A DNA stretch of 64,000 nt from Bathynomus jamesi (Eukaryota > Arthropoda > Malacostraca > Isopoda > Cirolanidae), in the NCBI GenBank assembly GCA_023014485.1, contig JAJOZX010001861.1:228501-292500 (forward strand), given 5' to 3'. Each line of letters begins with the position of its first letter. Position 1 is the stretch's first letter. Position numbers and translations under genes: made by a program. Below are positions 44,648 through 54,654 of the stretch, piece after piece. A model generated the notes under the pieces. That model did not search any database. It saw only the letters and a program-made list of their open reading frames with translations, and was not told the origin of the DNA.

Positions 44648-46327
44648 TTAGTAGTCCCGTTTTCTTTTGCCAGTGAAGCTGCGCCTGTTGCATTTCCTTT
44701 TGTGCGCTGCGTCCGGATTTTCACGATGCAGCATCCAGCAATAATCCCCCATCATATTAACGTTCCACCGGCCTTGGTATCTCTTTTCCATCTCCTTAAT
44801 GTCTTGATGGAAACGTTCTCCCTGTTCCTCACTTACTGCACCTAGATTTTCTGGGAAAAAGTCCAAATGTGCATTCAAGAAATGAATTTTGATACTCATT
44901 GAGCATCCCAAAGCTTTGAATTTCTCCAGCATGTTTTCAACAATGAGTGCATATTCAGGGTCCTTATTATTCCCAAGGAACTTAGTAACCACACTTTTGA
45001 AGGAATTCCAAGCCTCTTTTTCTACTTCAGTCATCGTAGACAAGAAGTTTTCATCTGACAGCAGTCTTCTAATGTCTGGGCCTACAAAAATACCTTCTCT
45101 TAATTTTGCTTCTGATAAGTTAGGGAACTTCTTGCAGAGGTACGTAAAGCATTCTCCACTTTTTTCTAATGCCTTAACAAACTGTTTCATAAGGCCTAGT
45201 TTTATATGAAGAGGTGGTAGAAGTACTTTCTTTGGGTCAACAAGATTTTTACGCAAAATATTCTTGCTTCCAGGTTCTAGAGATCTTCTTTGTGGCCAGT
45301 GTTTTTGCTCCCAGTGTTGACTCTTTGCTCTGCTATCCCATTCACAAAGGAAACGTGGGAACTTAGTATATCCTCCCTGCTGCCCCAGAAGCATGCACAA
45401 TACCTTAAGGTCTCCACAAATCATCCAGTGATGATCATAATATTTTATCTTTGTAAGAACCAATTCCAAATTCTCATAACTTTCTTGGAGATGTACCGAA
45501 TGACCAACAGGTACAGAGGCATACTTGTTCCCATTGTGCAAAAGAACAGCTTTTAGACTTCTTTTAGAAGAGTCGATGAAAAGTCTCCATTCATCCGCTT
45601 TGTACTCAATGCCAAATGCCTGTACCAAACCATCAATATCACTACAGTAAACTAAATTGCCCTCATGTGAAAAGTAGTGAATAAACTCCTTTTCTCTTCT
45701 TCTATACAAATATATCGATGTTCCAGCTGATAATAAATTTCTTTCTTTTAATCTGGAGCCTAAGAGTTCAGCAGATTCCTTGGATAATCCCAAATCTCTC
45801 ACTAAATCGTTTAGTTCAGATTGAGTGAACAACTGGGGGTCTTGACTTCCTATATCACACTGAAATTCTTCATGATCAGTATCTGAACCAGAATTATTAG
45901 GCAAATCTTCCAATGTTTCTGGTGGAAGCGGAAGTGGAACTTCTGGCCCATGATGAACAGGTCGAAAAGCTGATGGAAGATTTGGATAGAATATGGCCTT
46001 CTTATTTTTTGAGTTATAGCCTTTAACATCACAAGAGCAAAAATAGCAGTCATCAGAGTGATTTTTTGGCTCCCTCCATACCATTGGCACACTAAATCTG
46101 AATGCTTTTTTTTTGCCTTTACACCATTTCCTTAGATCCTCTACGCAAATAAAACAAACTTTGTGTGGTGCCCATGGTTTGTCTTGGTCTCCTAGTTTCA
46201 TTCCAAAGTAGGCATGGTACACTTGCCTAATAAAATTTGTTACGTTTCTTTGATGTTTCTTGATCACAAATTCCCCGCATATGTAGCAGAAGCTGTCGGG
46301 ACTGTTGACACATCCACGGCTAGCCAT
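44648..46327 (-). CDS. Putative transposase of family Z, 559 aa, uninterrupted
   Basis: Full open frame. An N-terminal zinc-finger module has C14-x2-C17 and C58-x2-C61 (FCYICGEF, VCFICVEDL), reminiscent of ZAD-type fingers, then H90/C94/C97 in WREPKNHSDDCYFC. A proline/acidic linker (residues 120-160) leads to a core with EWRLFIDSSKRSLKAVLL (D252), HWMICGDLKVLCMLLG (D306) with a nearby GYTKFPRFLCEWDSR, LLPPLHIKLGLMKQF, and HLDFFPENLG then SEEQGERFHQDI (E501/E504). The strand-D, strand-D, helix-E order suggests an RNase H-like DDE enzyme; the triad D252-D306-E504 is my inference. The C-terminus is basic. The same blocks persist in the second copy at 54107-60940. The gene lies alone inside TIRs. 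I cannot name the family. Confidence 0.8.
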   Translation of the reverse strand: MASRGCVNSPDSFCYICGEFVIKKHQRNVTNFIRQVYHAYFGMKLGDQDKPWAPHKVCFICVEDLRKWCKGKKKAFRFSVPMVWREPKNHSDDCYFCSCDVKGYNSKNKKAIFYPNLPSAFRPVHHGPEVPLPLPPETLEDLPNNSGSDTDHEEFQCDIGSQDPQLFTQSELNDLVRDLGLSKESAELLGSRLKERNLLSAGTSIYLYRRREKEFIHYFSHEGNLVYCSDIDGLVQAFGIEYKADEWRLFIDSSKRSLKAVLLHNGNKYASVPVGHSVHLQESYENLELVLTKIKYYDHHWMICGDLKVLCMLLGQQGGYTKFPRFLCEWDSRAKSQHWEQKHWPQRRSLEPGSKNILRKNLVDPKKVLLPPLHIKLGLMKQFVKALEKSGECFTYLCKKFPNLSEAKLREGIFVGPDIRRLLSDENFLSTMTEVEKEAWNSFKSVVTKFLGNNKDPEYALIVENMLEKFKALGCSMSIKIHFLNAHLDFFPENLGAVSEEQGERFHQDIKEMEKRYQGRWNVNMMGDYCWMLHRENPDAAHKRKCNRRSFTGKRKRDY

Positions 46328-46548
46328 GATTCACAACTTACTACAGTACCCAGAACACAATAAGAGTCTTGAATTTAATTTAATAAAGGCTAAATAAGGC
46401 TTTCTTAACACTATCAAAACACGCTAGTTCGCTGATATAAAACACGAAATACAACTCAAAATCACTGAAAAAATTCGCTTCGGATGAATCATTGTGCGCA
46501 CGTCATGAAATCTGAGTAACAACTGACTCATACGGCTAGGCAACCCAG

Positions 46549-46556
46549 TATTTATA
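46549..46556 (-). promoter_or_regulatory. TATA box upstream of the family Z gene
   Basis: CTATAAATACT on the minus strand, about 220 bp before the ATG at 46327 and inside the transposon. Position and sequence fit a core promoter. Confidence 0.5.
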
Positions 46557-47042
46557 GTCTCTTAGAAGTTTCTAGTAATTTTCGGAAATCTGGCATTTTC
46601 TCGAAGTCGCTTCACAAAAAAATCGAATTTGTGAAATAATTTTGTGTCGTGTGACATTTTTATTGTGTTTTTCGAATTCAGCACACAAAAATACATTGTA
46701 AACAGCTAAAATTATGAAAAACGTTTTTCCATCGCAGGCCTGTGTAATGGGTGGAGCTAAATCTAAATAAGCTCTAAAAACATATTTAAAACGTACACGG
46801 GACGAAATCATCAAAGATGCAAAGAGAAAAATGCGTGGTGGAGGGGAGAAGAAGGGGGCTGTCCGGAAGAAGGGGTTACCAACACGTGGCGTTAAACGTA
46901 AAAGGACATCGAAGAAGAGCTCTAAGCGAATGAAACTTATGGTTGATAATTTTTTTAACTGATATAAGCTGAGAACATTGCTCTCACGAATCATAGGCTG
47001 ATTACTACTTGCCAAGAGAGGTGGCACTATTTCTGACTCTTC

Positions 47043-48332
47043 ATGCCACGCTTCATCCATCTGTGTAGCTCACAAAGTTGTAAATCGGAGCTGTCCCTCT
47101 TTGATATGCCCCCAACACAATTTTCTATTGAGCACAGTGACTTTACTACAATTAACCCATTAAACACAATTAGTTCCCCGAGTGCCCCTATAGAATTCGT
47201 GATACCCAGTTCAGGCCCATACATTTTTTATCCAAGCTGCATGCATATGTACGCTAAACTACGTATAGCCCATTCAGATGGAACGGACTGTGATGATAAT
47301 TATTCTGCATATCCTGAGACCAACTTTCTGCACTCCATATTCAGTCAGTGTGAGGTGTATTTAAACCAGGTCAACATCTCAGCAGGAACGGGTTATTATC
47401 ACCTACGAGCCTATCTGAAAAATGTCCTCAACTTTTCAAAAGAAGCGAAGGATACATTTTTAACTGCCGAGGGCTATTATCAGACTAAAGACGAAAGTAG
47501 TATAAAGGATAAATTTAAAAATTCTAAAAAGAAGATAGATGAATGCTTTGGACATCTGCATACAGACTTCACATTCCAGGAGAAACTGCTTATGAAAGGG
47601 GTGGATATGAAATTAAAGCTCACCCGCACGAATCCTGAGATCTGCATAAATCTAGGACCTGATCAAGAAGAGGGCGCAAAACCCGTTGTGATTCACATTA
47701 TGGAAACATATCTGCGCGTACGGCGAGTGAAATTAAGCTCTGTTAAACAATTAGAAATTGAAAAATTTAATACACGCAACAGTAAAATACCCAATTAACA
47801 GAGTACAGATCAAACTATACACGGTGCCGCAGGGTTGGCCTCGAAACAAATAGAAAAAGTGGCCCTGGGAGTTCTACCTAAAAGGTTATTAATTGGAATG
47901 CAGGATCAAGCTTCGACAAATGGGAAATATAAAAAGAACTTTAAATTCGAGAATTTCGGCCTTAAAAATATAACTCTACGTTGCGTTGGGTTGGGTAGGA
48001 CTAAGGATACGGACTACTCATCAGACGCTGTGTTCCCGCTTTGCGCGAGAGCTTATAGTAATCTGGTCCATATTGCAGGTACTTGTGATGAGCTCGGGAT
48101 TGGGGTAACGCAGAAAGAATTCATCGATCAATTTAACCTTTACCCGTTTGGTATCACGCCCGACTTATCTGCTAGTATAAATACACACTTAAGTCCACAA
48201 CAAAGTGAGAACATCTCAGTCAGATTGGAATTCGCCAGCCCGATAGACGCGCCTATTAGCGTACTAGTATACTTCGAATCACAAGCTCTAATAGAAATTG
48301 ACCGCTTCAGGAACGTAGTCACTGACTTTTAA
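47043..48332 (+). pseudogene. Polinton major capsid protein (double jelly-roll)
   Basis: Starts MPRFIHLCSSQSCKSELSLF; the SELSLFDMPPTQ and APIEFVIPSSGPYIFY patterns are typical of Polinton hexon-like capsid proteins. The frame is open to 47798. A short stretch (PINRVQIKLYTVPQG) then reads in the next frame, and from about 47835 the original frame resumes with IEKVALGVLPKRLLIG and runs to the usual end IEIDRFRNVVTDF at 48332. Two nearby compensating shifts are the only lesions. About 430 codons in all, a normal length. It would form the capsid faces. Confidence 0.9.
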
Positions 48333-48333
48333 A

Positions 48334-48410
48334 GTGGACGCGAATACACTCCAGAGATTAATGAAAAGTGACCAAATCACACGCTCCAAATTTATCAGTG
48401 TGTTTGCGAA
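48334..48410 (+). pseudogene. Polinton adenain-like protease, first ~25 codons only
   Basis: Directly after the capsid gene the reading ANTLQRLMKSDQITRSKFISVF resembles the opening of Polinton cysteine proteases. The start codon appears changed to GTG. After about 48408 resemblance ends and neither the catalytic histidine nor cysteine region is present. The Polinton is therefore truncated or rearranged here. Confidence 0.45.
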
Positions 48411-48584
48411 GACTGAAACATGTGGAGAGAAGATCCTTCCGATCGGCCGCTGCGAAAAGATGGAGCGTAGACCCAACAGAGAGGTCGTTGACTTCAAACA
48501 CCCGTGGGGAGCAGTAAAGCTGATGGATCTGACTGGAAGTGTCCACGATGAGAGAATGTGTAATTACTCGTCGATAAATCACTG

Positions 48585-48790
48585 TTGTGGATCCAGCTGA
48601 AAATGTCCCCTCTTATATACGTGACCCCGATTGGCCCCACCCCCCCATATTCGATTCGCGAGTTTCCTGTGTGAGAACGAAACTTTCCGCCAACCAGAGA
48701 TCCTGGATTCGTCCTCATTCTCCGCCCATTGGGTTGTAAATGGACGAGCCGCGAATTCTGGGGGCGTGTCTTTACCAAATATAACTTATT
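48585..48790 (-). promoter_or_regulatory. Promoter-like block (CCAAT, GGGCGG, TATA) facing left
   Basis: On the minus strand a CCAATGGGCGG near 48735, a second GGCCAATCGG near 48635 and a GTATATAAGAGGGG (TATA at 48613-48620) line up as in a strong polymerase II promoter. The GC-rich block stands out from AT-rich flanks. A 74-codon ORF of no known family (48582-48358) begins just beyond, overlapping the capsid gene end. What it drives is unknown. Confidence 0.45.
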
Positions 48791-49330
48791 CATTCCATAG
48801 GTTATTTTGTTTTAAAATTATATTAACGTTTTTATGTTATAGTTTAAGGATAAATTTGTATATTAAAGATAAATTTCTATTGAAGCAAAATAGTTGCGTA
48901 AAATAGGAAAAATGAATAAGTTACCCCGAAATAGAACCTATTTTTATTATAAAGTTATATTAATATTTTTTGTAATAAAGTTTAACGATATATTTGTGTC
49001 TTAAAGATAAATTTATATCGAAACAAAATAATTGGATTAAAGAGGAAAAATTAATAAGTTACCCCGAAATAGAATCTATTTTTATTATAAAGTTATATTA
49101 ATATTTTTTGTAATCAGGTTTAAAGATATACTTGTGTCTTAAAGATAAATTTATATTGAAACAAAATAATTGGATAAAAGAGGAAAAATTAATAAGTTAC
49201 CCCGAAATAGAATCTATTTTTAATATAAAGTTATATTAACACTTTTTATGTTAGAGTTTAAGGATAAAAATGTATATTATGATGAAAATTTGTTTTTGTA
49301 TTAAACTTAATTTATCTTACTCGATTTTTT
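48777..49330 (+). repeat. 138-bp tandem repeat, about four units, AT-rich
   Basis: AATAAGTTACCCCG recurs at 48915, 49053 and 49191, 138 bp apart, with partial units on both sides. Each unit also has CTATTTTTATTATAAAGTTATATTAA and TTAAAGATAAATTTATAT segments. Inner units are more alike than outer ones. Confidence 0.9.
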
Positions 49331-49739
49331 GTTTAAAAGATCGCCCACCAAACGTCAAATTTGCCTCGTGGTGTTCCACCATGAGAAACTTAATAGAAAA
49401 ACTATTAGCGTCGCCCTTTTTTTGAGACCTTGTCTGTCTACCCCCTGGCCCTATAAACGTATTTGTTTATGCTTAACAGCTCTGTCTATTGAGTCGTATT
49501 TAGAGACCTTGTCGGTCTATCAGGAGCTGGTAAGTAAAATCCGTGGGTAAGGTGGGTTTGGTTAGGTGATGGTAACCTATACTTAAACGATTGGTGGTTG
49601 TGGTGCTGGTTGTGGTGCTGTGGTGGTTTTTTTGTGTGGTGATTATGCTCGTATATATTTTGTTATTGGAGCTTTACATGCATCTATTTATATACGTTGT
49701 GTGTGTGTGTGATAATAGGGGAGCTATGTGCGTTTGTGT
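49331..49739. other. No gene recognised
   Basis: Two partial direct repeats of GAGACCTTGTC.GTCTA (49424 and 49503), a TGGTGGTTGTGGTGCTGGTT stretch near 49590 and a (GT)n tract near 49700. Nothing coding. Confidence 0.45.
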
Positions 49740-50040
49740 GCGCTTTTTGGCACTGGCTGCTTAATCCAACTGGCGGATTTTGGGTTCTAAGCCAAGTGAT
49801 GCTACCTGAGCTCTCATTAAGCTTCTGCATCTCGCAGACGCTGGATGATCTCTTCCTCTCTCTCTCTCTTAGGTTAGGTAGGTATACCCCTTTTTGGGGT
49901 GAGGCCGTCCAACCTTCTCCCCAAAGAGGTTAGGTTTTTTCGGCACCCTGGGGGTTGGCACCTTGGAACAAGGGAGGTGGGTGGCACTCATATGATCAAC
50001 ATTGCAATTGCTCTGCACTCGTCCATTTTGCGGCCATACT
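49740..50040 (-). repeat. Dispersed repeat, second copy of the 27603-28010 family
   Basis: On the minus strand GCAGAGCAATTGCAATGTTG, CGGCCTCACCCC, AAGGGGTATACCT and CCTAACCTAAGAGAG appear in the same order as at 27603-27835. Orientation is opposite. Confidence 0.7.
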
Positions 50041-50048
50041 ACTCATAA

Positions 50049-50290
50049 CAACGCGGATGGAAAATACTCTCAGAATACGAGGCCGAAAACTTTAGTCAGC
50101 TGGACAGGTTCTTGCGCAAAGTCCCTGACTAGCCAATGCGTGTCTGGCTACGAGTGCGAGAGGAGAGCGGAAACCAATTCCGTTCCCCACCAAATCCCAC
50201 AAATTAGGAGGGATGCTGCTGCAGAGGTCGCCTGCAGGTCGATCTTCAACCGTAGTTCAAAAACTTTTACAGATAGCTAAAGGTAAAAAA
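50049..50290 (+). mobile_element. LINE 3'-end fragment (CR1-like), plus orientation
   Basis: GGATGGAAAATACTCTCAGAAT and the following 3'UTR (GCTACGAG, CACCAAATCCC, CTGCAGAGG, CTGCAGGTCGATC) match 53120-53400, the end of the LINE at 52916-53430. Only the last codons and the 3'UTR are present, with an internal loss of about 70 bp. Confidence 0.75.
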
Positions 50291-50360
50291 AAAGAAATAT
50301 TTCACTCAACCAATATCCAACACACTTTTAGATTAAAGCTTAAGTGGAAGTATATATGTA

Positions 50361-50392
<32 letters not shown>

Positions 50393-50439
50393 CACACCTC
50401 GTTAACCTCGTTCAGATTCCGTGTGTGGGTCTCTCTTAA

Positions 50440-52915
50440 CACGAAGGTCAAGCTGGTGGCCCCGCCCCTAGGTCTGGCTTGGTGGAGGAGTGAGTTGCTC
50501 TCGTGCGCTCTCCACCGCACATAGCCAGGTACACCCGGCTCATCTGGTACCGTCCTGAGCCAGGCATCGAGTCTTCTCTTGAAGACTTAAATTTTGACCC
50601 CTGTAACGTTTTTGAGGTCCTTTGGAAGATGGTTAAAAAGTCTTGGCCCCCTGACAACCAAACTATTTTCCTTCAGTGTTGAGGAGGTCCCTTGTCGGGC
50701 CTTTAATTTGAAAATACTACACATTCTGCCGTTCCTATTTTCCAGCGTTGTTTGGATGGTAATTGAGTTTAGTTTGAGGTTTGGTACCAGTTTTTCGATA
50801 ATTTTCCATATGTAGATTATGGTGTACCTCTCTTCTTTCCAGGGAATACAGATTTAGTTTACGGAGTCTTTCCCAGTAGTTGAGTTCTTTGCAACCATCA
50901 ATCTTAGCTGTGAAATGTCTCTGCGTTTCTTCTAGTTTATTAATTTCTTCCTTTTTTACAATAGGGGAATCATTACTGTCTTGTCCCTCCTTTTGAACGT
51001 TCTTATTACCTGTCCCGCGACTCTTTTTTCTTTGTTTATTGCTATCTGATTTTGTGTCTCGAATGTGGCATCATCTGTCATTATTGCCCCCAAGTCGACC
51101 GCTTTCGTGCTTCTCTGAGTTTCCTGTCTATCTGGAGCATAATATGCAGTCTGTTTAATTTCTTCATTTTTACCATATCTCAAGAGCTGAAATTTCTCGG
51201 TGTTAAATGTCATATTGTTGTCTTCTGACCATTTGTATATTTCATTTGTGTCCCTCTGCAAGGCCTCCACTTCATTTGCATCGCTGATTTTTCTGCTGAT
51301 CTTTGTATCGTCCACAAAGGATGTTACTATACTGTTGCTGTTTACTCCACTGTCTGTCTGTTAGCATGATAATGAATAGGAGTGGGGCCAGTACTGTACC
51401 TTGTGGTACTGAGCTGCGTACTTCTAATTCTGATGATGATACACCTTGAATTCTGACGACCTGTAGACGTTCTCTGAGGAAGTTTAGATCCATTTTACCA
51501 CTTTGCCTGTTATTCCCATATATTTTATTTTATGTGCTATTTACCATGATCGCATTTGTCGAAAGCTTTAGCAAAATCCGTGTATATGGCATTATAGTTT
51601 TTATTGCCTTCAACTGCATCTAGGATATTGTTATAGTGCTCTATACGTTGTGATAGCACAATCTTTCTGATCACAATCCGTGTTGATTTTCGTTGAATCT
51701 TTCCAGTGTCTCCAAGAAGTCATTGATTTTCTCTGACTATTCTTTCAAATATCTTCGTGAGGTGGGACGTCAATGACACTGGTCTATAGTTCTTTGCTCA
51801 AGATCTATCCCCTCCTTTATATAGAGGGACAATATTCGCTCTTTTCAAAATGCTCAATATTTTCCCAGTGTCTAGAGATCTCCATATCCAGTATAAGGGT
51901 GTAGCTATTTCATTTTTACAATTTTTAATCAGTAGTGCGTTCCATTTGTCCGGACCTGCAGCTGAATGTGATTTCATTTGTCCTATAGCTCTTGCTACAT
52001 CTGCGATAAAATCAAAGTCTGTTATAGATTCTCCTTGCAATTTCTCTTCGAAGAATGTATCTATGTCAGGTATCGGTTTGTCACTTTTTGGGGCACTGAA
52101 GACCGATTCATACTTGGCTCTCAATGTTTCAGATATTTCTTTTAGATCGTCTATTAGTTCATTATCTCCTTTCCGTAAGGGCCCGATGGTAGCGCGCGTT
52201 TTTGTTTTCCTTTTCCTAGAGCTATAGAAGTATTTTTAATTTTCCTTTATTGATTCTACCGACTTTTCCTCTTCCCCCTCTGTATGGCCCTTAATCAGGA
52301 CTTGTATTTCCCTATCGATATTCTCCAGTTTTTCTTGTATTGCTTTCCTGGCATTGTTGTCTTCGCAATTAGCTAACTTCGCGGCTACTCTCTTTCTTTT
52401 GCGGAATATTCTTTTCTTTTGCCTCTCTAGCCAGTTCCTCTTTCCTTTTGGCTGTGAGTTTGGAGCATATTTTTCTAAAATTTTCAGCGTTTTTTCTTCC
52501 AAGGTTGTTAGCATTTCCTCCGTTGTTTTATTCTCTGAGACTGTTCTTCACTCTATTTGGGCCATGTGTGATCTGATTTCTTCCCAATTTATGATCTTGG
52601 AGTTTAAATTAAAAGCCCAAATTTGCTTCTTCCTTCCGTATGTGTATTGTCTTTTAATGTTGTCGCCATATTTGTTGATATCTCGATTATCTTGTGGTCT
52701 GAGATAATAGTTGGGGATATTTTTATATCAGCAATGAAGTTCGTGTTATTCTTGTATACCAAATCTAGGCAGTTATTTTTTCTGGTATTTTGTGTTATCT
52801 CCTGTGTCAGCATAAACTCGTTTGTGAGAGCCATCAGCATTTTTGCTTGCTCCTGGTCCTCTCTTGTGCCCCCCTTATCTTGCTGTATAAATATATTTCT
52901 ACCTTCTAAGGTGAA
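50440..52915 (-). pseudogene. CR1-like LINE ORF2 (endonuclease end, RT, C-terminal domain)
   Basis: Minus-strand order: endonuclease end with PTIISDHKIIEIS (about 52725), a basic linker (52514-52236, RNWLERQKKRIFRKRKR), RT blocks SAAGPDKWNALLIKNC (about 51960), IVPLYKGGDRS (about 51830), SSVPQGTVLAPLLF (about 51415), catalytic SFVDDTKIS (about 51325-51296), and the C-terminal NYWERLRKLNLYSLERR block (about 50890-50820). Shifts and stops separate these parts (near 52235, 51790, 51500, 51320, 50955). The 5' end stops at 52915, where a plus-strand LINE 3' end begins. Most of ORF2 is present but dead. Confidence 0.88.
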
Positions 52916-53430
52916 GAGTACTGGTCTCGACTACAATCCCTGGAACTCTACTCTCTCTCTCGAAAGAAGGCGCGAGCGGGACACAATAATATACATATGG
53001 AAAATACTTAAGGGCTCTGTCCCTAACCTTAGAAATGAAATAGAAACAAACTGGAATGAGAGAAGAGACAGATTTTGTACGGTCCCATCTGCGGTGGGAC
53101 AAGGGGCCATGAAAACGAGGATGGAAAATACCCTCAGAATGCGAGGCACAAAGCTTTTCAATGTCCTTCCAAAAGAAGTGAGGAATCTCCAGCACACCGA
53201 CCTGAATAACTTCAGGAACCAGCTGGACAGATTCCTGTGAAAAGTCACTGACCAGCCATGCGTGGCTGGCTACGAGGGATGAAGGAGATCAGACAGCAAT
53301 TCCCTCCTTCACCAAATCCCGCAAATGAGACAGGATGCTGCAGAGGGGTCGACTGCAGGTCGATCCTGAACCGGCGTTCAAACTCGTCTAACGTAACCTA
53401 AAGTAAGTAAGTAACCCACCTTTTTGTATT
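52916..53430 (+). mobile_element. 5'-truncated LINE 3' end, plus orientation
   Basis: Coding sequence for the LINE C-terminus (LSLERRRERDTIIYIWKILK, then TKLFNVLPKEVRNLQ, ending NQLDRFL at 53240) is open and followed by a 160-bp 3'UTR and a TAAG-type tail near 53400-53415. It is the opposite-strand relative of the C-terminal block at 50800-50890, so two related LINE copies meet head to head at 52915. Confidence 0.85.
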
Positions 53431-54071
53431 TTATAAATGGGAAATTAAAATCGCCGCAGAGTATTATATTAGGGGATGGAGAGTTTGCGGACTTTATTAG
53501 GGTATATATATATATATATATATGAATAAGTTGTTACACACAACTAAAACACACTTTGATTAATGAATAATTGCAAATAACACTGTGTAACACTGATTCT
53601 GTTTATATAGAATTTTTTATGTTTTTATATGCATTTGTGGACGCTGAGTCCAAATCTGGCCTTGGTTTGTGTGTATCATCAATGGTTTCAGAGATAATCC
53701 ATTTTTCATGTTTTACCAGTATAATGTTATTATGGGCGCAGCAGTATCAGAATAATCAGGAATTGTTGAGAACAATCCGGATGTTCGTTGACAGTTTCTT
53801 GTTCTAGAAATTGCCCGAAACTTCCACTGTGCTATATAAAGAAGAGCGCAGAGTCTGAGAGGTCAGCAAGTGTGAGCACACAAAGAAAGCAGGTTGTTTG
53901 TCTGATGGTTACCAGCATTGAGGTACTGTGTTTCTGTGCTTCTCTGTGCTGACGATTTGAGTGTTATCGATCCTTTTTTATTGCGAACATTATTTCAGTG
54001 TTGTGAATATATCTTTTTTCTGGAATCTGTAATCTGTTGCAGATTTAATAACTCTTCTCTCTATATCTGCA
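53431..54071. other. 5' non-coding part of family Z copy 2
   Basis: AT-rich, with (TA)n at 53503-53523. A TATATAAAG at 53833-53841 lies about 270 bp before the ATG at 54107, and a CTGCAG acceptor-like site at 54066-54072 precedes it. The left terminal repeat of the element could not be found. Confidence 0.45.
53833..53841 (+). promoter_or_regulatory. TATA box of family Z copy 2
   Basis: GCTATATAAAG upstream of the family Z ATG, comparable in place to the TATA of copy 1 (about 220-270 bp upstream in both). Confidence 0.45.
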
Positions 54072-54531
54072 GGTTATGATTAATGTAGTACAGTTTGATA
54101 AAGAGAATGGCAACTAGAGCTTGTAAACACTCGCCGGATATATTCTGCTACGTTTGTGGGTATTACATAGCCCCAAGCAAGTATCGCAGAAGATTGTGAA
54201 AGGCACCAAGTTCTGGATCGCGTATCGGCTCTATTTTGGTATGCCTATGGGTGACCAAGATAAGCCCTGGGCACCCCATGTGATCTGTGGAAGCTGTCGC
54301 TCCACACTCGAAGGGTGGCTGCGGGGAGTACGCAAGGCAATGCCCTTTGCGGTACCCAGAATATGGAGAGAACCAAAGAGCCACCACAACGATTGCTACT
54401 ACTTCATGGTAGATGTTTCTAAGTACAGGAAAGTTAAAGGAAGGTAGACTCTTCAATATCCAAGCATAGCGTCGTCCATAGCTCCTGTACCACATGGCGA
54501 AGGTCTTCCAATACCACGTCCACCAGAACAG

Positions 54532-54654
54532 GTATCTATCGATTACTTTACCTTCTGTATTTACAGACTGTGGGTCATTATGTGTCGATTTTTCTTAGTG
54601 CTGATGCTCTTCTACATATATAGCTATGCCTATATTTTGTCTCTTTGTTTGCAG
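54532..54654 (+). other. Probable intron in family Z copy 2
   Basis: Donor CAG|GTATCT at 54532 and a pyrimidine-rich acceptor TTTGTTTGCAG|ATT ending at 54654 bracket 123 bp. Exon sequence on both sides aligns with the continuous linker of copy 1 (PPE before, then acidic residues), so copy 1 lacks this intron. Confidence 0.6.

Larger units (their letters stand above)
44369..46744 (-). mobile_element. DNA transposon of unassigned superfamily (family Z), copy 1, apparently intact
   Basis: Ends CACAGGCCTGC and, inverted, the same 11 bp. TAA flanks both sides (44366-44368 and 46745-46747). The host pVI-like frame is continuous when one TAA and the element are removed, which confirms the boundaries. 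A CAC start and a 3-bp duplication resemble CACTA/EnSpm elements, but the encoded protein is not one I can place. Length 2376 bp, one gene. Confidence 0.88.
44198..46962 (+). pseudogene. Polinton pVI-like protein, split by a 2.4-kb transposon
   Basis: Starts MTRKPFTVYRGVRYQRG, then FGSIFTTILRTVVPVLKRG, an amphipathic/hydrophobic stretch like adenovirus pVI-type minor proteins, and after a frameshift RYLGRKALQSRFKMVEDI. The transposon at 44369-46744 enters here. Beyond it the same frame resumes MGGAKSK, a TAA, then LKRTRDEIIKDAKRKMRGGG and a very basic tail ending KLMVDNFFN. Joining across one TAA copy keeps the frame exactly. The role in virion assembly and membrane lysis is inferred from family resemblance. 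Confidence 0.75.
32581..48410. mobile_element. Polinton/Maverick element, decayed, right part truncated
   Basis: A block of adenovirus/Polinton-type genes: DNA polymerase B and small genes on the minus strand; packaging ATPase, integrase, minor capsid, pVI-like, major capsid and the protease start on the plus strand. The two gene sets diverge from a point near 39650. Nearly every gene has frameshifts or stops. Three younger elements interrupt it (36443-37128, 43228-44112, 44369-46744). The right end stops inside the protease gene near 48410, and long terminal repeats were not found, so the true ends are unknown. Confidence 0.92.

Noticed and set aside
34869..48410. Recently integrated, functional virus
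   Set aside because: Nearly all core genes carry stops or frameshifts, polB lacks motif C and the protease is missing, so it is an old Polinton copy.
48358..48582. A 74-codon minus-strand gene behind the promoter-like block
   Set aside because: It has no recognisable domain, overlaps the capsid gene end and would leave almost no 5' leader; kept only as a remark.
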